Part shown: in pieces, positions 1 through 5,548 of the stretch | How positions within the stretch are numbered: position 1 is the first letter of the stretch | How the letters are laid out: each line of letters begins with the position of its first letter | Assembly: GCA_910580045.1 (NCBI GenBank) | Contig: CAJTXF010000112.1 | Span: 1-5,622, forward strand | Source of the DNA: an uncultured Eubacteriales bacterium | Lineage (GTDB): Bacteria; Bacillota; Clostridia; Oscillospirales; Acutalibacteraceae | Length of the DNA stretch: 5,622 nt | Reading direction: 5' to 3' | Position numbers and translations under genes: made by a program | Notes under the pieces: model-generated | The model's database searches: none | The model's input: the letters and a program-made list of their open reading frames with translations, nothing else | What the model was told of the DNA's origin: nothing

Positions 1-36
1 TCCCACACCCTGCCAGGGGCCTGACGCCCCTGGACC
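1..36 (-). repeat. Palindromic intergenic repeat, left copy
   Basis: Positions 13-20 (CCAGGGGC) pair perfectly with 26-33 (GCCCCTGG), giving an 8-bp stem and a 5-nt loop. Read on the minus strand, the unit starts GGTCCAGGGG and ends CCCCTGGCAGGGTGTGGG. It matches the unit at 5321-5356 on the plus strand apart from the loop, the innermost base pair, one G indel and one T/C change. It lies outside any visible gene and may continue upstream of the window. There is no T-tract after the stem on either side, so it is better called a dispersed palindromic repeat than an intrinsic terminator. Confidence 0.75.
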
Positions 37-80
37 GCGCAGTTGGCCCCCCATTGGGCTTTATGTAAAAAGGAGTTACT

Positions 81-1133
81 ATGAAATATCAAAAAATCAG
101 CATTGTCATGGACTTACTGGGCTGCCCCAACCGCTGCAGGCACTGCTGGCTGGGCCATGCCCCCAATCCCCGTCTCTCCCTGGAGGACCTCCGCTTCGCG
201 GCAGAGGCCTTCCGCCCCTTCTGCGATACCCTGGAGGTCTACGACTGGTCCCGGGAGCCGGACTTCGCCCCCGACTACCGGGAGCGCTGGGCCCTGTGCA
301 ACGCCCTCTCCACTGTCCCCGCCCGGGACCACTTTGAGCTGGCCAGCCTCTGGCGCTTGGCCCGGGACGATTCCTACGCCCCCTGGCTGAAATCCCTGGG
401 GGTGGATGTGGTCCAGCTCACCCTGTTCGGCGGTGAGGAGACCACCGACTGGTTCACTGGCCGCCGGGGGGCCTATCAGGACATTCTCGCCGCGGTGGAC
501 AGGCTGCTGGTGGCGGGAATCGCCCCCCGGGTGCAGGCCTTTGTGAACAAGCGGAACCTGCCGGAGCTTCCGGCGGTGGAGGATTTTATCCGCCGCCTGG
601 ACTTGGAGGCCCGGTGCAAGGCCATAGGACAGGAGTTCCGCTGCTTTGTCCACCAGGGCTCCTGCAATGGGGAGAACCGCCGGTTCTACCCGGACTGGAT
701 TACCCCCGGGGATTTGGAGAAGATTCCGGCCTATCTGATGGAGAAGACCCTGGAGCACTTCGGCGCGGCTGCTCCGGCGGAGGTGTACGGGCTGCCGGAG
801 GCGGAGCTGTACCAGGCGCTTTTGCGGGACAAAACCGTCAAGAGCCTGGGGGCTGGGCTTACAGAGCCGGTGCTGTATATTGGGGGCGGCTTCACGGCGT
901 ACCCCAATTTTGGAGAGCCATCCTCTCCGGCCTGGGCATTGGGGAACCTGAAAACCCACGGCCCGGAGGCTGTTCTCACGGCCCTGGCAGAGGACAAGAG
1001 CCCTGCCCAGCAGGCCCGGGCCACGGTGCCTCTCGCGGAGCTGGCCCGGGCCCAGGGGGACCCGGAGAGCCAGCGGCTCTTTGGCCGGGAGGATTACATT
1101 GAATTTCTGCTCAACGGCTATTGCATGGCCTAA
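81..1133 (+). CDS. Radical SAM family protein, substrate unknown
   Basis: This 350-residue protein carries the radical SAM signature CxxxCxxC near its N-terminus (C15, C19, C22 in CPNRCRHC), which in this superfamily binds the [4Fe-4S] cluster that cleaves S-adenosylmethionine. A GGEE segment at residues 117-120 sits where radical SAM proteins often have a SAM-contacting GGE-like motif. The C-terminal third (about 264-305, YIGGG, AYPN, LGNLK) resembles the layout of a SPASM-type tail, where a pigment or substrate region precedes an LGN motif. However, it has no cysteine between C195 and C348, so auxiliary Fe-S clusters of the usual kind look unlikely. No signal peptide or membrane segment is visible, so it should be cytoplasmic. 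The start is set by AGGAG at 71-75, 5 nt before ATG. No precursor peptide gene or partner enzyme lies next to it, and the downstream histidine genes do not reveal its substrate. Family call is firm; function is unknown. Confidence 0.88.
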   Translation: MKYQKISIVMDLLGCPNRCRHCWLGHAPNPRLSLEDLRFAAEAFRPFCDTLEVYDWSREPDFAPDYRERWALCNALSTVPARDHFELASLWRLARDDSYAPWLKSLGVDVVQLTLFGGEETTDWFTGRRGAYQDILAAVDRLLVAGIAPRVQAFVNKRNLPELPAVEDFIRRLDLEARCKAIGQEFRCFVHQGSCNGENRRFYPDWITPGDLEKIPAYLMEKTLEHFGAAAPAEVYGLPEAELYQALLRDKTVKSLGAGLTEPVLYIGGGFTAYPNFGEPSSPAWALGNLKTHGPEAVLTALAEDKSPAQQARATVPLAELARAQGDPESQRLFGREDYIEFLLNGYCMA

Positions 1134-1165
1134 GGAGCCTTCGGGCTTCCAATTTTGGGAAGGAG
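1134..1165 (+). promoter_or_regulatory. Possible alternative hairpins in hisA leader
   Basis: The 41-nt gap before hisA can fold two ways. One hairpin pairs 1134-1139 (GGAGCC) with 1144-1149 (GGCTTC) around a TTCG tetraloop and includes one G-U pair; CAATTTT follows it. The other pairs CTTCC at 1146-1150 with GGAAG at 1158-1162, which covers part of the hisA ribosome binding site (AAGGAG, 1160-1165). Both use 1146-1149, so they exclude each other. This could be a weak attenuator or simply chance in a short G/C-rich gap. I see no leader peptide with histidine codons and no T-box. Confidence 0.25.
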
Positions 1166-1174
1166 CGCTGATAT

Positions 1175-2293
1175 ATGATTGTTTTGCCAGCCATTGATAT
1201 TCACCAGGGCCAGTGTGTCCGGCTGTTCCAGGGGGACTATGCCACTGCCCAGGTGGTGGCCCCGGACGCCAGGGAAACCGCCGACCTGTTCCGGGAGCAG
1301 GGGGCCCACTGGCTCCACATGGTGGATTTGGACGGGGCCAAGGAGGGCAGGCCCCTGAACCGCCAGCTGATTCTGGACACCATCCAGAGCACCTCTATGC
1401 AGGTGGAGGTGGGGGGCGGCATCCGGGACATGGCCGCGGTGGAGGACTATCTCAGCCACGGGGCGGCCCGGGTGATTCTGGGCTCTGCCGCCCTGGAGAA
1501 CCCGGACTTTGTGAAGGAGGCTATCCGCCGGTACGGGAAGCGGATTGCCGTGGGCATTGACGCCCTGGAGGGCCGGGCCGCGGCCCAGGGCTGGACCCAG
1601 CAGAGCCAGGTGGGGTTCATCGACCTGGCAAAGCGGGCGGAGGACATGGGGGCCCAGTACATTATCTGCACGGACATCAGCAAGGACGGCACCCAGGCCG
1701 GGCCCAACCTGGAGATGCTGGACCGGCTCAACCGGGCGGTGGGGTGCAACATCATCGCCAGCGGGGGGGTCAGCAGCCTGCTGGACATTGTGGCCCTGTA
1801 CGATTTGGGCCTGTATGGGGTGATTGCGGGCAAGGCCCTGTACGCCGGGACCCTGGATTTGAGGGCCGCCGTGCGCACCTGCCACCGGTTCTCCGGCAAA
1901 AAGCCCAAGACCGAGAGCGCGGTCAGCGACGAGCTGGACCGGTTCTTCCGCAAAACGGAGCTGGTGCCCGCCATTGTCCAGGACGCGGACACCAATGAGG
2001 TGCTGATGCTGGCCTATATGAACAGCCAGGCCCTGCGCAGGACCCTGCAGACCGGCTATACCTGGTTCTACAGCCGCAGCCGCCAGACCCTCTGGAACAA
2101 GGGGGAGACCTCCGGCAACACCCAGCGGCTGGTGAGCATTGCGGCGGACTGCGACAACGACACCTTTCTGGTGCGGGTCAAGCCCAACGGCCCGGCCTGC
2201 CACACCGGGCGGGTCAGCTGCTTTTATAAGGAAATCTGGCACGAGAGCCGGAGAGAGGAGGACAGGGATGGACTTGATGCGGGAGCTGTATGA
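1175..2293 (+). CDS. hisA-hisI: HisA-HisI fusion: ProFAR isomerase / phosphoribosyl-AMP cyclohydrolase
   Basis: This 372-residue cytoplasmic protein joins two histidine enzymes. Residues 1-235 are a full-length HisA barrel: LPAIDI with likely catalytic D8, VEVGGGIRD at 78-85, GIDA with likely catalytic D129, CTDISKDGT at 165-173, ASGGVSS at 195-201 and IAGKALYAG at 217-225; the glycine-rich loops bind substrate phosphates. A charged linker (about 236-252) leads into HisI at about 253-355. That half has LVPAIVQD, VLMLAYMN, the DCDND metal motif (D325, D327, D329), and cysteines C326, C342 and C349 spaced as in the HisI zinc site. HisI opens the PR-AMP ring to give ProFAR and HisA isomerises ProFAR to PRFAR, so the two domains carry out consecutive steps 3 and 4. 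Both halves look intact. The start is supported by AAGGAG at 1160-1165. The last 26 nt overlap hisE. The unusual point is the fusion itself: HisI is more often alone, fused to HisE, or next to HisF. Confidence 0.93.
   Translation: MIVLPAIDIHQGQCVRLFQGDYATAQVVAPDARETADLFREQGAHWLHMVDLDGAKEGRPLNRQLILDTIQSTSMQVEVGGGIRDMAAVEDYLSHGAARVILGSAALENPDFVKEAIRRYGKRIAVGIDALEGRAAAQGWTQQSQVGFIDLAKRAEDMGAQYIICTDISKDGTQAGPNLEMLDRLNRAVGCNIIASGGVSSLLDIVALYDLGLYGVIAGKALYAGTLDLRAAVRTCHRFSGKKPKTESAVSDELDRFFRKTELVPAIVQDADTNEVLMLAYMNSQALRRTLQTGYTWFYSRSRQTLWNKGETSGNTQRLVSIAADCDNDTFLVRVKPNGPACHTGRVSCFYKEIWHESRREEDRDGLDAGAV
2256..2261 (+). promoter_or_regulatory. Ribosome binding site that sets the hisE start
   Basis: AGGAGG lies inside the 3' end of hisA-hisI, 6 nt before the ATG at 2268. 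The same frame is open further upstream to an ATG at 2139, but translation from there only reads hisI DNA out of frame. This site, together with the fit of the protein to HisE, places the start at 2268. Confidence 0.85.
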
Positions 2294-2591
2294 GACGGCC
2301 CAGAGCCGGAAGGAGAATGCCCAGGAGGGCTCCTATACCGGGTACCTGTTCCAGCAGGGCCTGGACAAGATTCTGAAAAAATGCGCCGAGGAGTGCGGCG
2401 AGGTGATTATCGCCGCCAAGAACGGCAGGCAGGCGGACACGGTGGGGGAAATCAGCGATTTGCTCTACCATCTGGTGGTGATGATGGTGAACGAGGGCAT
2501 CCCCCTGCAGGCGGTGGAGGAGGAGCTTGCCCGCCGGGCCCAGAAGCAGGGGAACCTGAAGCAGTTCCACCAGGTGGACAGGGACACATGA
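2268..2591 (+). CDS. hisE: Phosphoribosyl-ATP pyrophosphatase HisE
   Basis: This 107-residue protein catalyses histidine step 2, hydrolysis of PR-ATP to PR-AMP plus pyrophosphate, which supplies the HisI half of the preceding gene. It has the all-alpha MazG-like NTP pyrophosphohydrolase pattern. GSYTGYLFQQGLDKILKK covers residues 21-38. Metal-binding acidic residues follow in EECGE (E41, E42, E45) and in EISD (E61, D64). Length is normal for stand-alone HisE. The gene overlaps hisA-hisI by 26 nt and shares an ATGA with the next gene, so translation is probably coupled on both sides. HisE is fused to HisI in many bacteria; here the fusion partner of HisI is HisA instead and HisE is separate. 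Confidence 0.93.
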   Translation: MDLMRELYETAQSRKENAQEGSYTGYLFQQGLDKILKKCAEECGEVIIAAKNGRQADTVGEISDLLYHLVVMMVNEGIPLQAVEEELARRAQKQGNLKQFHQVDRDT

Positions 2592-3088
2592 GCCGCCTTG
2601 CGCTGCCCTGGGATTTTGCCGGTAAGGTGAAGGAGTTTCTAAAGCCCCACACCCGGCTGCTGTTTTTGGGGGAGGGGGAGGCCCTGCTCCCCTTCCGGCA
2701 CCCGCCGGAGCGGACAGCCTTTGCCGGACGGGAGCCCTTCTGCCCCTATCTGGCCCCCCTGGGCATCCGGACAGAGCCCTGCGGCCCGGGGACAGGCCCT
2801 CTGCCCTTTGGGGACGGGGAATTTGATTTGGCGGTGGCCTGGTACGCGCCCTATGACCTGGCCCAGATTCACCGGGTGCTGAAAGCCGGGGGATTCTTCC
2901 TCACCCAGCAGGTGGGAGGGGCGGAGAGCCGCGGCGCGCCCCCGGACTATAACCTGGAAAACCAGCTGCCGCGTTTCAGAAGGGCAGGGTTCCGGGTGAT
3001 GTACGCAAACCAGGCCTACCCGGCAGAGCGTGCGGGGGACAGGGAGGTTCGGCGGCACAGATTCGCTGTCATCGGAAAAAAGACTTGA
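2588..3088 (+). CDS. Small degenerate class I methyltransferase-like protein
   Basis: This 166-residue protein looks like a shortened SAM-dependent methyltransferase. Residues 72-82 (LPFGDGEFDLA) match the post-motif II stretch (LPF.D..FD) and residues 94-104 (IHRVLKAGGFF) match the hRVLKPGG motif of Methyltransf_11-type domains; QQVGG follows at 107-111. Motif I, normally like LDLGCGTG, is reduced to LLFLGEGEA at 24-32, and the region between motifs is short, so SAM binding is uncertain. Substrate cannot be predicted. The start overlaps the hisE stop as ATGA, and only a poor AGGTGG lies upstream (2572-2577), which suggests expression by coupling to hisE. The frame stays open upstream to 2381, but that part reads through hisE in another frame. 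The neighbours do not suggest a histidine role, and it may simply be an operon passenger. Confidence 0.7.
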   Translation: MSRLALPWDFAGKVKEFLKPHTRLLFLGEGEALLPFRHPPERTAFAGREPFCPYLAPLGIRTEPCGPGTGPLPFGDGEFDLAVAWYAPYDLAQIHRVLKAGGFFLTQQVGGAESRGAPPDYNLENQLPRFRRAGFRVMYANQAYPAERAGDREVRRHRFAVIGKKT

Positions 3089-3094
3089 GGGCAA

Positions 3095-3120
3095 AGCCGT
3101 TCCATAAGGGACGGCTCTTT
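3095..3120 (+). terminator. Likely intrinsic terminator of the his block
   Basis: Positions 3095-3103 (AGCCGTTCC) pair with 3108-3116 (GGGACGGCT), giving a 9-bp stem with one G-U pair and the loop ATAA. CTTTCCC follows. Weak outer pairing of GGG at 3089-3091 with CCC at 3121-3123 could lengthen the stem. It begins 7 nt after the methyltransferase-like gene and precedes a promoter, which fits termination. The T-tract is short and interrupted, so efficiency is uncertain. Confidence 0.6.
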
Positions 3121-3151
3121 CCCTATCCGGGGAAGAAACCGTCAAAAAGGG

Positions 3152-3180
3152 TTTACCTTCCCCAAAAAATAGTGTATAAT
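3152..3180 (+). promoter_or_regulatory. Sigma-A-type promoter for the DUF218-pyrC block
   Basis: TTTACC at 3152-3157 is a 4-of-6 match to the -35 box. TATAAT at 3175-3180 is a perfect -10 box, and the spacer is 17 nt. The local sequence is clearly more A/T-rich than its surroundings. A transcript would start near 3187, about 25 nt before the ATG at 3213. Confidence 0.78.
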
Positions 3181-3212
3181 GAACGAAAGCAAGAGCACAG
3201 GAAAGGAATATC

Positions 3213-3992
3213 ATGCTGAAACGTGTAAGTAAAATTGGATTTTTGGCCCTCTGCGGCCTGGGGATTCTCTGGTTCTGCCTGCCTGTCCTCCACGGGGGCT
3301 TTGGGGTGGGCTCAGTGTTCGGCATCGGCGTCTGCGCCGCGGGCATTGCCCTGGCTTTGCTGTACCCAAAGGCAGCGGCCCGGGGGGGAATCCAGCGGGG
3401 GCTGGCCCGGACTGCGGTGGGCCTGTACGTTCTGGGCCTGGGCTGGGCAGGTTATCTCACGGTGCTGATTATCTCCTATCAGGCCGCGGCTGTGCCCCAA
3501 GGGCTGAACGTGGTGGTGCTGGGGGCCCAGGTCTACAGCGCGGAGCGCATGGGCCAAAGCCTCTCGGGCCGGGTGGACAGGGCGGCGGAGTATCTGCTGG
3601 CAAACCCAGAGTCCCAGTGCATTGTCACCGGCGGACAGGGCAGCAACGAGCCCTGCCCTGAGGCCCTCACGGCCAAAAACGCCCTGATTCAACGGGGCGT
3701 GGCCCCTGAGCGCATCTATATGGAGGATAAGTCCCGGAACACCAGACAAAATCTGGTGTTCGCCATGGAAATCGCCCAAGAGCAGGGCCTGGACACCAGG
3801 GTAGTGGTGGTCAGCCAGAACTTCCACATGTACCGGGCGGTGCGGCTGGCCCGCTCCGCCGGGTTTGAGGCCTATGCCCTGCCCGCTGAGACAGATTTTT
3901 TCATTTTCCCCAGCTACTACGGCAGAGAGCTGCTGTCCCTGACCAAGTGGTATTTGGAGGAGCTGTCCGGGAAGGTGTTTGGGAAGTACTAA
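3213..3992 (+). CDS. DUF218 (YdcF/SanA/ElyC) family membrane protein
   Basis: This 259-residue protein has three hydrophobic segments near residues 8-26, 32-51 and 67-88, then a DUF218 domain to about residue 235. The domain shows VVVLGAQV (100-107), SLSGRVDRA (117-124), VTGGQGSNE (138-146), SRNTRQNL (174-181) and VVVSQNFHMYRA (198-209), the usual order of conserved blocks. Relatives such as SanA and ElyC are linked to cell-envelope integrity, but the biochemical activity of the family is poorly defined and I do not assign one. The domain could face either side of the membrane; its side depends on N-terminal topology, which I cannot settle. The start has AAAGGA at 3202-3207, 5 nt before ATG, and a promoter just upstream. 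pyrC follows after 39 nt with no terminator visible, so the two are probably co-transcribed. Confidence 0.88.
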   Translation: MLKRVSKIGFLALCGLGILWFCLPVLHGGFGVGSVFGIGVCAAGIALALLYPKAAARGGIQRGLARTAVGLYVLGLGWAGYLTVLIISYQAAAVPQGLNVVVLGAQVYSAERMGQSLSGRVDRAAEYLLANPESQCIVTGGQGSNEPCPEALTAKNALIQRGVAPERIYMEDKSRNTRQNLVFAMEIAQEQGLDTRVVVVSQNFHMYRAVRLARSAGFEAYALPAETDFFIFPSYYGRELLSLTKWYLEELSGKVFGKY

Positions 3993-4031
3993 GTTTATCT
4001 GCCCCGAAAATACACGGAAAAGGAGCGCGCC

Positions 4032-5294
4032 ATGGAGAGCTATACCCTGAAAAACGTGAGAATCATCGACCCCTCTCAGAAGATGGACCAGGTGGGGGAC
4101 ATCCGCCTGGAGGAGGGGAAAATCGCGGCGGTGGGAGCCGGACTTCCAGAGGCCGGGCAGGTGATAGACTGCCAGGGCCTGGCGGCGGCCCCCGGGCTGG
4201 TGGATATGCACGTCCACCTGCGGGACCCGGGCCAGACCCATAAGGAGGATTTGTTCTCTGCCTGCCGGGCCGCGGCAGCCGGGGGCGTGACCAGCCTGCT
4301 GGCCATGCCCAACACCTCTCCGGCCATGGACAGCCCAGAGCTGGTGCGGGAGCTGCTGGCCCGGGCTCAGGGGGCTGACGCTAGGGTTTACACAAGCGCC
4401 TGCGTGACCAAGGGCCTGAACGGCCAGGTGTGCGGGGACTTTGCCGCCCTGCGGGAGGCGGGCGCCATCGCCCTCAGCGACGACGGCAGGCCGGTGGGGG
4501 ACCCCCGGTGCCTGCTGGCGGGACTGAAAGCGGCCCAGGAGCTGGGCATGACCTTCGCGGCCCACTGCGAGGTGCCGGAGCTGGCCCAGGGCGGGCTGAT
4601 GAACGAGGGGGAGACCTCCCGGCGGCTGGGGGTAAAGGGCATCCCGGCGGCAGCGGAGGACTGCGGCGTGGCCAGGGAAATCGCCGCCGCGGCCAGTATC
4701 GGGGCCCCGGTACACATCTGCCACGTGAGCACCCGGGGGGCGGTGGCCCTGATTCGGGACGCCAAGGCCCGGGGTGTGCAGGTCACGGCGGAGACCTGCC
4801 CCCACTACCTGCTGCTGACCGATTCGGCCCTGGAGAGCATGGACGCGGACTTCCGGATGAACCCGCCCCTGGGCAGCGAGGCGGACAGGCAGGCCCTGAT
4901 AGAGGGCCTGGCTGACGGCACCCTGGACGCCATCTCCACAGACCATGCCCCCCATACCCCGGAGGAAAAGGCGGACTTCTTCACCGCGCCCAATGGCTCC
5001 ATTGGGATGGAGACCTCCCTGGCGGCAGTGCTGACCGCCCTGGGGGATAGGCTGAGCCTGTTGGAAATCATCCGCAAAATGAGCAGCAACCCGGCGAAAA
5101 TCCTGGGGATTCCAGGGGGCAGCCTGGAGGTGGGCAGTCCGGCGGATTTGGTGGTGTTCGACCCGGAGAGGAAGTGGCGGGTGGACCCGGAGACGCTGCA
5201 CGGCAAAAGCCGCAATACCCCGTTCAAGGGCATGGAGCTCAGAGGAAAGGTGCTGATGACCTTTTGCCGGGGCCGGAAGGTGTTTGGGCAATAG
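4032..5294 (+). CDS. pyrC: Dihydroorotase, class I
   Basis: This 420-residue cytoplasmic enzyme cyclises N-carbamoyl-L-aspartate to dihydroorotate, step 3 of de novo pyrimidine synthesis. It shows the class I bacterial amidohydrolase metal site: H60 and H62 in DMHVHLRDPG, D151 in SDDGRPV, H178 in AAHCE, H231 in HICHVS, and D304 in ISTDHAPH. Position 151 is the bridging aspartate typical of class I enzymes rather than a carboxylated lysine. R64 and N94 (MPNT) match substrate-contacting positions of the family. A small beta-sandwich is formed by both ends (about 1-55 and 365-420). Length is normal and no key residue is missing. The start has AGGAG at 4021-4025, 6 nt before ATG. No other pyr gene is in the window, so it lies apart from a complete pyr operon unless one begins outside. 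An allantoinase or hydantoinase is possible by fold, but the motif set favours PyrC. Confidence 0.94.
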   Translation: MESYTLKNVRIIDPSQKMDQVGDIRLEEGKIAAVGAGLPEAGQVIDCQGLAAAPGLVDMHVHLRDPGQTHKEDLFSACRAAAAGGVTSLLAMPNTSPAMDSPELVRELLARAQGADARVYTSACVTKGLNGQVCGDFAALREAGAIALSDDGRPVGDPRCLLAGLKAAQELGMTFAAHCEVPELAQGGLMNEGETSRRLGVKGIPAAAEDCGVAREIAAAASIGAPVHICHVSTRGAVALIRDAKARGVQVTAETCPHYLLLTDSALESMDADFRMNPPLGSEADRQALIEGLADGTLDAISTDHAPHTPEEKADFFTAPNGSIGMETSLAAVLTALGDRLSLLEIIRKMSSNPAKILGIPGGSLEVGSPADLVVFDPERKWRVDPETLHGKSRNTPFKGMELRGKVLMTFCRGRKVFGQ

Positions 5295-5320
5295 GAAGCC
5301 TGACGGGAAGCCCATTCCGG

Positions 5321-5370
5321 GGTCCAGGGGGGCTTGCCCCCTGGCAGGGGTGCGGGGGCGGAGCCCCTGC
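5321..5370 (+). repeat. Palindromic intergenic repeat, right copy, two hairpins
   Basis: The first hairpin pairs 5324-5331 (CCAGGGGG) with 5337-5344 (CCCCCTGG) around a 5-nt loop. The second pairs 5352-5359 (GCGGGGGC) with 5363-5370 (GCCCCTGC) around GGA, including one G-U pair; alternatively GCAGGGG at 5344-5350 can pair with CCCCTGC at 5364-5370. The first hairpin and its flank match the left-end repeat in opposite orientation. It begins 26 nt after the pyrC stop and might protect or end the pyrC transcript, but no T-tract follows. Confidence 0.75.
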
Positions 5371-5376
5371 GACCTT

Positions 5377-5395
5377 GCCCTTGACCGAAAAGGGC
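5377..5395. repeat. Small inverted repeat
   Basis: GCCCTT at 5377-5382 pairs with AAGGGC at 5390-5395, giving a 6-bp stem and a 7-nt loop. It lies just after the palindromic repeat and may belong to the same element. No T-tract follows on either strand. Confidence 0.4.
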
Positions 5396-5509
5396 GGCGC
5401 CAGGAAATTCAGAAAGAGGCAGCGCCCAACTTCCACAGCTTGAGTCCGTCAGAGGCAGAAAGCCGCGCCGCCCCCAGGAACGCCCCCAAGCCGCAGTACA
5501 TAGCAAGAT

Positions 5510-5548
5510 TCCGAAAGCTAGGAAAGCGGTGCTTTCCTAGCTTTCGGA
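5510..5548. repeat. Perfect 18-bp inverted repeat with 3-nt loop
   Basis: Arm one (5510-5527, starting TCCGAAAG) is the exact reverse complement of arm two (5531-5548, ending CTTTCGGA), separated by GGT. All 18 pairs are Watson-Crick. AGAGGCGG follows on the plus strand and AATCTTGC on the minus strand, so neither side has the T-run of an intrinsic terminator. The arms are less G/C-rich than the surroundings and contain CTAG. It could be a transcript-end hairpin, a transposase- or recombinase-recognised palindrome, or a REP-like core. I see no open reading frame for a mobilising enzyme nearby. Confidence 0.85.

Noticed and set aside
41..64. Possible terminator hairpin (GCCC with GGGC, then TTTAT) before the radical SAM gene
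   Set aside because: Only four base pairs are formed with a 6-nt loop and a weak T-run. The upstream gene is not in the window.
1130..2242. 370-residue open frame on the minus strand opposite hisA-hisI
   Set aside because: It is antisense to a clear conserved gene. Strong G/C bias at third positions keeps antisense frames open in such DNA, and the protein has no recognisable motif.
3312..5315. 667-residue open frame on the minus strand opposite DUF218 and pyrC
   Set aside because: It spans two unrelated real genes and their gap, has low-complexity G/A/P/H/Q-rich composition, and shows no domain. It is a shadow of G/C-rich coding DNA.
5321..5344. G/C-rich hairpin as the intrinsic terminator of pyrC
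   Set aside because: The stem is strong, but the following bases are CAGGGGTGCGG with no T-tract, so I call it a repeat; an effect on transcript ends remains possible.
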